From JAWLHJ01 sp039587535 (GTDB lineage: Bacteria; Gemmatimonadota; Gemmatimonadetes; Longimicrobiales; Gaopeijiaceae): 64,000 nucleotides of DNA. Both the position numbers and the translations under genes were made by a program. The stretch covers positions 1-64,000 of the forward strand of contig JBDHIF010000009.1 of assembly GCA_039587535.1 (NCBI GenBank), given 5' to 3'. Below the pieces are notes generated by a model, which searched no databases, was not told the DNA's origin, and was given only the letters and a program-made list of their open reading frames with translations. Of this stretch, positions 9,503 through 18,293 are shown in pieces (within the stretch, counting starts at the first letter, position 1; every line of letters begins with the position of its first letter).

Positions 9503-9958
9503 ATGCGCCACTTCCGATCCTGCATGACCCTGGCGGCTGCGCTGGCGTTGCTCGGCGTGCTCGGCACGCCGGCCCAGGGCCAGACGGTAGCCGACCTTTT
9601 GGCGAGCATCCAACGTGGCGGGGGCTGGGTCAGCGTGCCGATCAGGAACGGTACGGGGCATGTTGCCACCGCCACCGTTCCCACGGTGGGTGTCACCCTC
9701 TCGGGGTGCGTGAGGGTATGGAACGGGCACTCCGGCTCGTGGGCCATCGAGGCCCGCGACGCTCTTGGCAGCGGAAGCCTCTCCATGAACGCGGATCCCG
9801 GCGAGTCGCAACCCTTCACCTACACCGCCGGGCTTCGATCCAGGCTCGAGATCGACTTCGCCTGGAGCGAGCCGCGTGACACGACGCTGTTCCTCTGGGT
9901 CGGACTGGCGCGTCCGAACCAGGCGCCCGAGGATACCTGCGAGCCCGCCGAGAGCTGA
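9503..9958 (+). CDS. Exported protein of unknown function
   Basis: A 151-residue product with a clear signal peptide (residues 1-27, ending TPAQGQ). The mature 124 residues are predicted beta-rich (VSVPIRNGTGHVATATVPTVG, then alternating polar and hydrophobic stretches), with two cysteines, one mid-domain and one near the C-terminus, that could form a disulfide in the periplasm. There is no recognisable family. It lies in a run of small exported proteins on the same strand ahead of dnaE. Confidence 0.65.
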   Translation: MRHFRSCMTLAAALALLGVLGTPAQGQTVADLLASIQRGGGWVSVPIRNGTGHVATATVPTVGVTLSGCVRVWNGHSGSWAIEARDALGSGSLSMNADPGESQPFTYTAGLRSRLEIDFAWSEPRDTTLFLWVGLARPNQAPEDTCEPAES

Positions 9959-10067
9959 CGGCATAGGCTGATCGGCTCGGGCGGTGACTCGGGCCGACCG
10001 TGAACCGAGTTCGAGACCCGGTGTACTGACCGCCGAGCTCTGACCCATCCCCCTACCCACCCATGCG

Positions 10068-10571
10068 ATGCGCCAACGCCATGTCCTCGTCACCGTCCCG
10101 CTGTTCGTGACCGTCCTCGCAGGCTGCGGCGCGTCGAGCCCGGATCGCGCCGAGGCTCAGCAGGAAATCCACTGCCGGGAGGCCCACAGCTTCCTGGTGG
10201 AGGATGTAGGGATGGCGGCCGTCACCGAGCCGGACGTCTGGGATGATTGGCGAACGGACCAGCAGGTGCCCGGGTGCCGCGTGACCGCGGCGGGCCTCAC
10301 GCCCAACACCCTCCCCACCGAGTCGGGCCTCTTCTTCGAGAAGGTCGAGGCCGCGGGCTGGACCCGGACCCCAGACCCCCAGGACGCTCCGAACGAGTCT
10401 TCCCTACGGTACCGGAAAGACGGCTCGGATTGCCTGTTCAACCTCTACGGCCTGGGCATGCTCGGGACCGAAGCGGAAGGCATCGTCTCGGACGCACGAG
10501 TGCCCACCCCGGAGCTAGACCGGTATTACGTGATGGCGATGTGCATGCCAGCGATGGAATCGGCGCCCTAG
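10068..10571 (+). CDS. Putative lipoprotein of unknown function
   Basis: A 167-residue lipoprotein with lipobox LAGC at residues 16-19. The mature part carries three more cysteines (IHCREAH, VPGCRVT, SDCLFN) plus one near the end (MAMCMP), an even number that could make two disulfides. The family is unknown. The start is the ATG giving the complete signal peptide. Spacing to the gene before (about 110 bases) suggests a separate or loosely shared transcript. Confidence 0.65.
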   Translation: MRQRHVLVTVPLFVTVLAGCGASSPDRAEAQQEIHCREAHSFLVEDVGMAAVTEPDVWDDWRTDQQVPGCRVTAAGLTPNTLPTESGLFFEKVEAAGWTRTPDPQDAPNESSLRYRKDGSDCLFNLYGLGMLGTEAEGIVSDARVPTPELDRYYVMAMCMPAMESAP

Positions 10572-10710
10572 GCGGAACATCGACCACGGCGTCGGCCGGG
10601 AAGTCCCGTCATCTCGCCAGAGGAAACAGACGTTGGTTGGCCCCGCTGGGAGCGCCGGCTAGAATCCATCCGTCTCGCCCTACCATGGACCCGCCGCCCG
10701 ACCCCGCTTA

Positions 10711-13700
10711 GTGAGCTTCGTCCACCTCCACACCCACTCCGAGTACTCCCTTCTCGACGGCGCGAACCGGCTGACGGACCTCGTGCGCAAGGCCAAGGAG
10801 CAGGAGATGCCGGGCCTGGCGCTCACGGACCACGGATGCATGTTCGGCGCCTGGAACTTCCACAAGATGGCACGGAAGGAAGGCCTCAAGCCGATCATCG
10901 GGATGGAAGCCTACGTCGCTCCGGGGGATCGTCGGGAGAGATCCCGCTCGGGACAGGGTGAGCGCGCGTACTACCACCTGGTGCTACTCGCCCGGGACAT
11001 GCAGGGGTACCGCAACCTGGTGAAGCTGTCTTCCATCGGGTACACGGAGGGGTTCTACCACAAGCCCCGCATCGACCGGGAAGTGCTCGCGAAGCATCAC
11101 GAGGGTCTCGTCGTATCGTCGGCATGCATGGCGGGCGAGGTAGCACGCCACCTCATGGCGGACGACTGGAAGGCCGCCAAGGAAGCCGCCGAGTGGTACG
11201 CCAACCTGTTCGACGGGCGGTACTACATGGAGGTGCAGGCCCACGACACCGAGGGCCAGGCGGACCTCAACCGGAAGGTCCTGAAGCTGGCCGACGATCT
11301 GGGTCTCCCGTCGGTCATCACCAACGACGCCCACTTCCTCCAGCCGGACGATCACGAGGCCCACGACATCCTGCTCTGCATCGGGCTCGGTAAGGACCGC
11401 AATGACCCGAACCGGATGCACTACGACGAAGGGCTCTACTTCAAGAGCGCCGAGGAGATGGCGTCGGTGTTCCCCGACCGGCCCGACGTGGTGGAGAACA
11501 CGCTGAAGATCGCCGACGAGGTCGACCTCGTCTTCGAGAAGAAGTACTTCCTCCCCGAATTCCCCGTCCCCCAGGAACACCCCGACGAGACCTCGTTCCT
11601 CGAGCACCTGGCCATGGAAGGCGCCAAGAAACGGTACGGCGACCCGCTTCCGCCCGAGGTCCAGGAGCGCTTCGACTACGAGATGGGGGTCATCAAGGGA
11701 ACCGGTTACGCCGGATACTTCCTCATCACGCAGGACTTCATCCGCTGGGCTCGGGAACACGACATCCCCGTGGGCCCGGGACGTGGCTCCGCAGCCGGAT
11801 CTCTGGTGGCATTCGCGCTCGGGATCACGAACCTCGACCCCCTCGCCTTCGACCTTCTGTTCGAGCGCTTTCTGAACCCCGAGCGGATCTCGATGCCGGA
11901 CATCGACATCGACTTCTGCTACGAGCGCCGCGGTGAGGTGATCGAGTACACACGCACGAAGTACGGAAAGGACGCCGTCGGTCAGATCATCACGTTCGGG
12001 ACGATGAAGAGCCGCGCGGTGATCCGGGACGTGGGTCGAGCCCTGGGCTTCGAGCCCGGCGAGACTGATCGCATCGCCAAGCTCATTCCCAATGCTCCGG
12101 GCCAGGCGTACACCGTCGAGGAGGCGGTGGAGAAGCTGAAGGAAGTAAATGACCTTTACGAGTCCGACGAGCGCCACCGTCAGCTGTTCGACTACTCTAT
12201 GACGCTGGAGGGCCTGGCCCGGCACGCCTCCGTCCACGCGGCCGGTGTGGTCATCGCGCCGGGACCGCTGGACGAGTACGTCCCCGTCGCCGTACAGACG
12301 GGAAAGAATGGTGGCGACGACGCCATGGCGGTGACCCAGTACGACATGAACAGCCTCGAAGAGGCTGGCATGCTCAAGATGGACTTCCTGGGCCTCAAGA
12401 CGCTGACCGTCATCCACGACGCAGTGGAGATGGTCCGGGACCGCTACGGGGTCCTGAAGAACCCCGACTCGGCGGAGGAATACGGGACCATGGACGATGT
12501 CCCGCTGGACGACCCCGCAGTGTACAAGATGATGGCTCGGGGCGGCACCAGCGGCATCTTCCAGTTCGAGTCGAACCTGGCGAACGACAAGCTGCGCTCC
12601 ATGCGGTGCGACCGCTTCGAGGACCTCGTGGCCACGAACGCGCTCATCCGTCCGGGGCCGCTGGACTCAGGGATGACGGACGTTTTCATCCGCCGCAAGC
12701 TCGGAAGGGAAGCCGTGAGCTACCCGCATCCGCGGCTGGAGAAGGTTCTCGAGCCCACGTACGGCGTCATCGTCTACCAGGAACAGGTGATGCGTATCGC
12801 ATCCGATCTGGCGGGCTTCACGCTCGGCGAAGCGGACGTGCTGCGAAAGGCCGTGGGGAAGAAGAACGCTGAGCTCATCAAGCAGGAGCTAGGCAAGTTC
12901 GTGACCCGGGCGGTGGAGCGGGAGGTCGACGAAAGGACGGCCGAAGACCTGGCCGAGCAGATCGAGACCTTCGGCCGCTACGGCTTCAACCGGAGCCACT
13001 CGGCGGCCTATTCTCTGATCTCCTACCAGACGGCGTGGCTCAAAGCGCACTACCCCGCCGAATTCATGGCCGCCCTACTCTCCTCTGTTCTGGACAACAC
13101 GGACAGCGTGGTGAAGTACATCGGCGCGTGCCGGGACCTCCCACGGTACATCCCCAAGCTCGACGACCCAGTGGAAGTGCTGCCGCCGGACGTCAACGAG
13201 TCCGGCTGGAAGTTCACCGTCACCTCCGGGAGCAAGATCCGCTTCGGAATGGGAGCGGTGAGGGGGGTGGGCCACGGCGCGGTGCGGTCCATCCTGGACG
13301 CCCGCGAGGCAGGGGGCTCCTTCACCTCGCTCTTCGACTTCCTCGAACGCATCGACACCCGAGCGCTGAACAAGCGTGCCTGTGAAGCCCTCATCGCCGC
13401 GGGCGCGCTCGACGCGTTCGGCCACCGCGCTCAGCTGCTCGCCGGTCTGGACACTGCCTACTCCGAGGTCCAGGCGCGAGCGGCGGAGATCGAAGCCGGC
13501 CAGGGCTCCCTCTTCGGCGACGCTTCGGCGATCCCCCGGGGAGCGCCGACGCTCCCGCGGATTCCCGAATGGCCCGAGCCCGAAGTGCTGGCCCGGGAGA
13601 AGGCGGCGCTTGGCTTCTTCATCTCGGGACATCCACTCGATCGGTTCCGAGAGGTCGTGCGCGCCTTCGAAGGTGTGGCAGCGGATACGCTTCCGGAAAA

Positions 13701-14289
13701 GGCCGGCCAAACCGTGGAGCTCCCCTGCGTGGTCACCTCGGTGGCCCGGCAGATCTCCAAGCGTGACAGCTCCGAGTGGGGCAAGATCACCGTCGAGGAT
13801 TTCAGCGGCACGGCCTCGGTCCTGGCCTTCCGAGACGCGTGGCAGGATCACAAGGAGATCCTGCAGCAGGATGCGGTCGTGCTCATCACCGGCAAGGTCA
13901 GCAACCGGGAACGTGACGAGGAGGACCCACCCATCTTTCTCGACTCGGCACGCTCGTTGGAGGACATCGCCGAGGGAGGTGAGCTGGCCGTCCAGATCGA
14001 GCTGGAACTCGGCTCGGAAGTGCCGGAAGAGGCTTTCGCCAAAGCCCGACGCGTGCTTGCGGACCACCCGGGATCGTCGCAGATCTGGCTCCAGGTAGGC
14101 CAGGACAACGGTGAGCGCGCTCCTCGGTTGCGCTCTCGGTCCCTGGGGGTGAGCCCGGATGCGGAGACGTTGAAGGCGCTGCAGGAGCTCTTCGGGCGTG
14201 GCAACGTGCGCCTGGTTCGAAGGGTCAGCCCCGTGTTCGACGACGAAGAGCCGTTCTGGCGCCGAAAGCAGAGGGAAGAGCGAAGCTGA
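10711..14289 (+). CDS. dnaE: DNA polymerase III alpha subunit
   Basis: The 1192-residue replicative polymerase catalytic subunit. The N-terminal PHP domain starts at residue 2 (FVHLHTHSEYSLLDGANR). The polymerase palm has the catalytic aspartates in PDIDIDF (around residues 396-402) and the third in the QYDMNSLEEAGMLKMDFLG region (around 555). The finger and beta-binding regions follow, and an OB-fold occupies roughly residues 1000-1080. The length is typical of DnaE1. The start is GTG at 10711; no nearer ATG fits. The PHP motif keeps its histidines, so residual metal binding is possible. It has no operon partner and is probably constitutive. Confidence 0.97.
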   Translation: MSFVHLHTHSEYSLLDGANRLTDLVRKAKEQEMPGLALTDHGCMFGAWNFHKMARKEGLKPIIGMEAYVAPGDRRERSRSGQGERAYYHLVLLARDMQGYRNLVKLSSIGYTEGFYHKPRIDREVLAKHHEGLVVSSACMAGEVARHLMADDWKAAKEAAEWYANLFDGRYYMEVQAHDTEGQADLNRKVLKLADDLGLPSVITNDAHFLQPDDHEAHDILLCIGLGKDRNDPNRMHYDEGLYFKSAEEMASVFPDRPDVVENTLKIADEVDLVFEKKYFLPEFPVPQEHPDETSFLEHLAMEGAKKRYGDPLPPEVQERFDYEMGVIKGTGYAGYFLITQDFIRWAREHDIPVGPGRGSAAGSLVAFALGITNLDPLAFDLLFERFLNPERISMPDIDIDFCYERRGEVIEYTRTKYGKDAVGQIITFGTMKSRAVIRDVGRALGFEPGETDRIAKLIPNAPGQAYTVEEAVEKLKEVNDLYESDERHRQLFDYSMTLEGLARHASVHAAGVVIAPGPLDEYVPVAVQTGKNGGDDAMAVTQYDMNSLEEAGMLKMDFLGLKTLTVIHDAVEMVRDRYGVLKNPDSAEEYGTMDDVPLDDPAVYKMMARGGTSGIFQFESNLANDKLRSMRCDRFEDLVATNALIRPGPLDSGMTDVFIRRKLGREAVSYPHPRLEKVLEPTYGVIVYQEQVMRIASDLAGFTLGEADVLRKAVGKKNAELIKQELGKFVTRAVEREVDERTAEDLAEQIETFGRYGFNRSHSAAYSLISYQTAWLKAHYPAEFMAALLSSVLDNTDSVVKYIGACRDLPRYIPKLDDPVEVLPPDVNESGWKFTVTSGSKIRFGMGAVRGVGHGAVRSILDAREAGGSFTSLFDFLERIDTRALNKRACEALIAAGALDAFGHRAQLLAGLDTAYSEVQARAAEIEAGQGSLFGDASAIPRGAPTLPRIPEWPEPEVLAREKAALGFFISGHPLDRFREVVRAFEGVAADTLPEKAGQTVELPCVVTSVARQISKRDSSEWGKITVEDFSGTASVLAFRDAWQDHKEILQQDAVVLITGKVSNRERDEEDPPIFLDSARSLEDIAEGGELAVQIELELGSEVPEEAFAKARRVLADHPGSSQIWLQVGQDNGERAPRLRSRSLGVSPDAETLKALQELFGRGNVRLVRRVSPVFDDEEPFWRRKQREERS

Positions 14290-14334
14290 CGTGGAGCCCG
14301 TAGGCCTCCGGGGGCCGAGGCGTGTAGTCAGGGC

Positions 14335-14868
14335 ATGACTGAGCTACGCACAAGTCCCGTGACGGGACATGACCCCGAATCCTACGTCGACCCGGACGCA
14401 GGTGGTCAGCCGCGCGGATTCCACCTTCTCCGAGCAGTGACAGTGTTGGACCTGCCTCGGGAAGAGGTGTTTCCTTTCTTCGCGGCAGCGGAGAACCTCG
14501 AGCGGATCACGCCACCGGCTCTACGCTTCCGAATCGTCTCGCCGACACCCATCGAGATGAAGCGCGGGGCCCTCATCGACTACCGACTGCGCCTGAACGG
14601 CCTACCCTTCGGCTGGCGCACGGAAATCACCGAGTGGGACCCGCCGCATGCCTTCACGGACACGCAGATCCGTGGCCCCTATCACACCTGGGTGCACCGC
14701 CACGTCTTCGAGGCCCTCGACGATGGTCGGACCCGCATGACGGACGAGGTACGCTACCGCCTGCCCCTTTGGCCCTTCGGCGAGCTCGCGCTCCCGGTCG
14801 TCCGTCGCCAGGTACGAGCGATCTTCACGCACCGCAACCAGATCATCCGGGAGCTTCTCGGCGCTTGA
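14335..14868 (+). CDS. SRPBCC (START-like) ligand-binding protein
   Basis: A 177-residue cytoplasmic protein of the SRPBCC fold, which holds hydrophobic ligands in a deep pocket. Typical segments are LPREEVFPFFAAAENLERITPPALRFRI, the beta-strands IDYRLRLNGLPFGWRTEI, and the C-terminal helix RRQVRAIFTHRNQIIREL. Relatives are annotated as cyclase/dehydrase-like or as cell-division-inhibitor-like proteins, but the ligand is unknown. The first 30 residues are a polar extension before the domain. It lies 45 bases after dnaE and may be read through from it. Confidence 0.8.
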   Translation: MTELRTSPVTGHDPESYVDPDAGGQPRGFHLLRAVTVLDLPREEVFPFFAAAENLERITPPALRFRIVSPTPIEMKRGALIDYRLRLNGLPFGWRTEITEWDPPHAFTDTQIRGPYHTWVHRHVFEALDDGRTRMTDEVRYRLPLWPFGELALPVVRRQVRAIFTHRNQIIRELLGA

Positions 14869-14934
14869 CGCAGGTAAGCGCAGGAAGGTTCGACGGGTGC
14901 AGCAGCGCGGGTCGGCTGGAAGCCGTTCCGGACC

Positions 14935-15330
14935 TCAATCCTCGGTTTGCCGATTGAGCGGGGTGACCTTCATCCAGTGGGCCTCCACCTGATCGCGCAG
15001 GCTACGGACGTCCTCGCTCATGTCCGGGTCGTCCCGGAGGTGGTAGCGCGCGGCCGCCAGGGCGCGGAAGGCCCGCCACAGCGCCCTCGACGCTGTGCTG
15101 CGCTTGGAGGAAGGCCGGTACTCCCCCCTGACCTTCGTGAGGACCCAGTCGGCCAGCTCGTCTTTGACGCGCATGGAGACGGCCTTTTCACCGTGCTCCT
15201 CCGTGATGGTCTCCTGAAGCTTCCTGTTGAAGCCCTTGGGGACACCGGCAACCACGAACACGGACAGATCGTCGCGCTCGAGCCAGTCGTGGGCCATGAC
15301 CATTCCTTTATCGATTCGAAACTCTGACAC
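14935..15330 (-). CDS. Small cytoplasmic protein of unknown function
   Basis: A 131-residue protein with no signal peptide. It has an N-terminal beta-rich part (LSVFVVAGVPKGFNRKL) and a basic helical centre (GEYRPSSKRSTASRALWRAFRALAAARYHL). I chose the GTG at 15330 because AGGAG lies 5 bases upstream. An internal ATG with AAAGGA ahead (MAHDW at about residue 12) is the alternative. I do not recognise a family. The basic region could bind nucleic acid, but this is only a guess. It is divergent from the aldehyde dehydrogenase gene. Confidence 0.6.
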   Translation of the reverse strand: MSEFRIDKGMVMAHDWLERDDLSVFVVAGVPKGFNRKLQETITEEHGEKAVSMRVKDELADWVLTKVRGEYRPSSKRSTASRALWRAFRALAAARYHLRDDPDMSEDVRSLRDQVEAHWMKVTPLNRQTED

Positions 15331-15469
15331 CGTCGCTCCTGTATAGTGCGCGTATGCTGCCAAGTTCCAACGAGGCCCGTCCTGTGCCAGTTTTCACTTC
15401 TTGGCCTCTCGTCGTACACGCCCGGAACAGGGCACACCCGGACTCCCCACACCCTATCTCGGACACACC

Positions 15470-17029
15470 ATGAACCGTCAAAGCGTCCTCGACGCCCTCG
15501 GCCTGCAGGACATGAATTTCGGTGGCTTCGCCGGAGCCTGGACCGGATCCGGTCCTGAACTCGAGATCGTCTCGCCCGTGGACGGTTCCCGCATCGGCAG
15601 CGTCCTTGAGGTCACCGAGGACGAATACGACGAGATCGTCGACCGGGCTCACGCGGCGTTCCTGCAGTGGCGTCGAATTCCTGCACCCCGACGTGGTCAA
15701 GTCATCCGTGACCTGGGGGACGCGCTGCGCGCGAAGAAGGAGGCTCTGGGTGCGCTGGTCACCCTCGAGATGGGGAAGATCAGGGCCGAAGGTGAAGGTG
15801 AGGTCCAGGAGATGATCGATATCTGCGACTTCGCCACCGGGCTTTCACGCCAGCTCTACGGGCTCACCATGCAGAGTGAGCGCCCGGACCATCACATGCG
15901 CGAGCAGTGGCACCCACTCGGAGTGGTGGGGGTCATCAGCGCCTTCAACTTCCCGGTAGCCGTGTGGAGCTGGAATGCAGCGCTCGCGGCGGTTTGCGGC
16001 AACACCTTGGTCTGGAAGCCGTCGGAACGCACGCCCCTAACCGCAGTGGCGGTGACGAAGATCGCCATCGAGGTATGTCGGGCGCACGATATCGACCCCG
16101 CGCTCTTCTCGCTGGCCGTTGGCCGGGGCGCAACGATCGGGGACCGGCTCATACACGACCGGCGGGTCACCTTGGTCTCGGCGACCGGCTCGACGCGCAT
16201 GGGTCGGCGGGTGGCGGAGGTGGTGGGAAAGAGGCTAGGTAAGACCATTCTGGAGCTGGGCGGCAACAACGCGATCATCGTCACGCCCAGCGCCAACATG
16301 GACCTAGTGCTACCTGCCGTGCTGTTCGGGTCCGTGGGGACCGCCGGCCAGCGTTGTACCAGCACCCGCCGGATCATCGTGCACCGGTCCGTACGGAATG
16401 CCTTCGTGGAGCGACTGACACGGGCCTACCGGGACATTCCCATCGGGGATCCCATGCAGGACGGCACACTCATGGGCCCGGTGCTCGACCTCGACGCGGT
16501 GGACGCGCTCATGACGGCGAAGGAAGCCGTCGTGGAAGAGGGCGGGGAGATTCTTTGCGGGGGAGAGCGGTTGCAGGGAGACGCCTACCCCGGTGGCCGG
16601 TACGTGACCCCCTGCGTCGCTGCGGCAGAGAACCACTACCGCATCGTTCAGGAAGAGACGTTCGCACCCATCCTCTACGTCATTCCTTACGGAACCGAGG
16701 ACGCCGCTCCTGACGAGGCGGTGGCCGAGCTGGCGGAAGCCATGCAGCTCCACAACGACGTCCCTCAAGGACTCTCCTCGGCGATCTTCACCGACCACGT
16801 GCGAGAGGCGGAGACCTTCCTGTCCCACCGGGGGAGCGACTGCGGCATCGCCAACGTGAACATCGGGACGTCGGGCGCCGAGATCGGCGGAGCGTTCGGA
16901 GGAGAGAAAGATACGGGTGGTGGCCGGGAGTCGGGCTCAGACGCATGGAAGGCCTACATGCGACGGCAGACCAATACGGTGAACTGGAGCACGGAGCTTC
17001 CACTCGCCCAGGGCATCGAATTCGGATAG
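15470..17029 (+). CDS. ALDH7-type aldehyde dehydrogenase
   Basis: A 519-residue NAD(P)-dependent aldehyde dehydrogenase resembling the antiquitin/ALDH7 branch, which oxidises alpha-aminoadipic semialdehyde (piperideine-6-carboxylate) in lysine breakdown. The active-site Glu is in ILELGGNNA (around residue 261) and the catalytic Cys in GTAGQRCTSTRR (around 295). The C-terminal GAFGGEKDTGGGRESGSDAWKAYMRR block is characteristic of this branch. The start at 15470 gives the family N-terminus (LGLQDMNFGGFAG). No other lysine-degradation gene is nearby, so the substrate is inferred from the subfamily only. Confidence 0.9.
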   Translation: MNRQSVLDALGLQDMNFGGFAGAWTGSGPELEIVSPVDGSRIGSVLEVTEDEYDEIVDRAHAAFLQWRRIPAPRRGQVIRDLGDALRAKKEALGALVTLEMGKIRAEGEGEVQEMIDICDFATGLSRQLYGLTMQSERPDHHMREQWHPLGVVGVISAFNFPVAVWSWNAALAAVCGNTLVWKPSERTPLTAVAVTKIAIEVCRAHDIDPALFSLAVGRGATIGDRLIHDRRVTLVSATGSTRMGRRVAEVVGKRLGKTILELGGNNAIIVTPSANMDLVLPAVLFGSVGTAGQRCTSTRRIIVHRSVRNAFVERLTRAYRDIPIGDPMQDGTLMGPVLDLDAVDALMTAKEAVVEEGGEILCGGERLQGDAYPGGRYVTPCVAAAENHYRIVQEETFAPILYVIPYGTEDAAPDEAVAELAEAMQLHNDVPQGLSSAIFTDHVREAETFLSHRGSDCGIANVNIGTSGAEIGGAFGGEKDTGGGRESGSDAWKAYMRRQTNTVNWSTELPLAQGIEFG

Positions 17030-17088
17030 TGGCAGCCCGCTGAGATACGGCACGCTGCACGAAGAACGCTCAGAGACGAGCGCCCCCC

Positions 17089-17111
17089 GGGGGACGTCTT
17101 CGACGTCCCCC
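17089..17111. terminator. GC-rich hairpin between convergent genes
   Basis: A 10-bp perfect stem (gggggacgtc and gacgtccccc) with a TTC loop stands between the ends of the ALDH7 gene and the convergent helix-turn-helix gene. There is no U-run, so it is either a weak bidirectional terminator or a transcript-stabilising end. Confidence 0.5.
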
Positions 17112-17149
17112 CGGGCATCAGCCACACTGCTTCAGGACTCACTACTCCG

Positions 17150-17557
17150 CTACGTGGGCTTTCGTCCCTGGTTCGGGTGCTTCAAGTACTTCCACGTTTC
17201 GCCCCGCCGCAGCATGTAGATCGTGCTGGGGGAGACGCCGAGCTTGCGGGCCCATTCAGCCCCGGAGGAGCGCCAGCGATCCTTTTTTTCGTCCCAGTCC
17301 TCGAGGACCTTCACGGCTTGATTCTCGGTGAGCTCGCTGTGGGGCGAGCTCTCTCCGCGGAGCCACACGTTCGACCCGTACCACCGGTCCACGCGCTGGA
17401 TGGGTCCGCCGAGATGACGCCCCGTGTGGCCGAGACAATAGTGGCGCACCTGGTCCACGGTGAACCGCGGGTGCATGCGGGCAATGTCGGCGTAGAGACG
17501 GCCTTCCTCGGCCAAATGACGCCACTTCACGACCAACGCGTCGTCGGGCTTGGGCAT
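17150..17557 (-). CDS. Helix-turn-helix protein resembling HNH-associated HTH
   Basis: A 135-residue protein with two helix-turn-helix-like regions. The N-terminal one (residues 13-45) contains LYADIARMHPRFTVDQVRHYC. The C-terminal one (about 100-130) reads GAEWARKLGVSPSTIYMLRRGETWKYL and resembles the HTH found beside HNH or NUMOD homing endonuclease domains. The nuclease part is absent. The start is firm, with GGAGG 7 bases ahead of the ATG. It may be a small DNA-binding regulator or a remnant of a mobile-element protein. No target site is evident. Confidence 0.65.
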   Translation of the reverse strand: MPKPDDALVVKWRHLAEEGRLYADIARMHPRFTVDQVRHYCLGHTGRHLGGPIQRVDRWYGSNVWLRGESSPHSELTENQAVKVLEDWDEKKDRWRSSGAEWARKLGVSPSTIYMLRRGETWKYLKHPNQGRKPT

Positions 17558-17656
17558 CTGAACCCTCCTGTGCTAATTCTGCGGTACCTGAGCGGATGAC
17601 CGGAGCGAGGTGGGAGGATTCGCACCCCGAGTCGTCGCCGCCTGTCTAAAGATATC

Positions 17657-18214
17657 CTACTCGGAAATTTTTTGACGCACTCTGTGCGCGAACCGCTTCC
17701 GGAACTTCGCCACTTTCGGCGCGATCACAGCGGCGCAATACGGCTGACTCCCGTTCCGGCTGAAATAGTCGTCGTGATACGGCTCGGCCGGGTAGAATGC
17801 GCTGGCTTCCGCGATCTCGGTGACGATCGGGCTGCCGAACACATCCTCTTCCTCGAGCTCCTGCACCACGCTGCGGGCAACGGCGGCCTGTTCCGGGGAA
17901 TGGTAGAAGATCACCGAGCGGTACTGCGTGCCGACGTCGTTCCCCTGACGATTCAGCGTGGTAGGGTCGTGCGTCCCGAAGAAGATCTCCAGGATGTCCC
18001 GGTACGTGATCAGGTCCGGGTCGAACTCGACCTGAACAACCTCCGCGTGCCCGGTCGACCCCGTGCAGACCTGCTCGTAGGTCGGCTGCTGCGTGTGGCC
18101 TCCCATGTACCCGGACTTGACGCCGGATACACCCTCGGTCATGGAGAACACGGCCTCCACACACCAGAAGCAACCTCCACCGACCGTGGCCTTTGTCGCG
18201 GACGAGGTACTCAA
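17657..18214 (-). CDS. msrA: Peptide methionine-S-sulfoxide reductase
   Basis: A 185-residue MsrA, which reduces methionine-S-sulfoxide in oxidised proteins. The catalytic motif GGCFWCVEAVF is at residues 11-21, followed by GYMGG, the substrate-binding ...STGHAEVV and EPYHDDYF. I take the TTG at 18214 as start because AAGGAG precedes it by 6 bases and it leaves the usual short N-terminus; the ATG at 18235 would swallow that ribosome site. It appears cytoplasmic, with no MsrB partner nearby. The gene is monocistronic, or follows the hydrolase-like gene read on the same strand. Confidence 0.95.
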   Translation of the reverse strand: MSTSSATKATVGGGCFWCVEAVFSMTEGVSGVKSGYMGGHTQQPTYEQVCTGSTGHAEVVQVEFDPDLITYRDILEIFFGTHDPTTLNRQGNDVGTQYRSVIFYHSPEQAAVARSVVQELEEEDVFGSPIVTEIAEASAFYPAEPYHDDYFSRNGSQPYCAAVIAPKVAKFRKRFAHRVRQKISE

Positions 18215-18293
18215 GGGATTCTCCTTTTGAAGCATAACGCCGGATCCCAACGATCGGCTCGAAGAACCCGTCGTGGAAGCCCGCGTACGAGGG

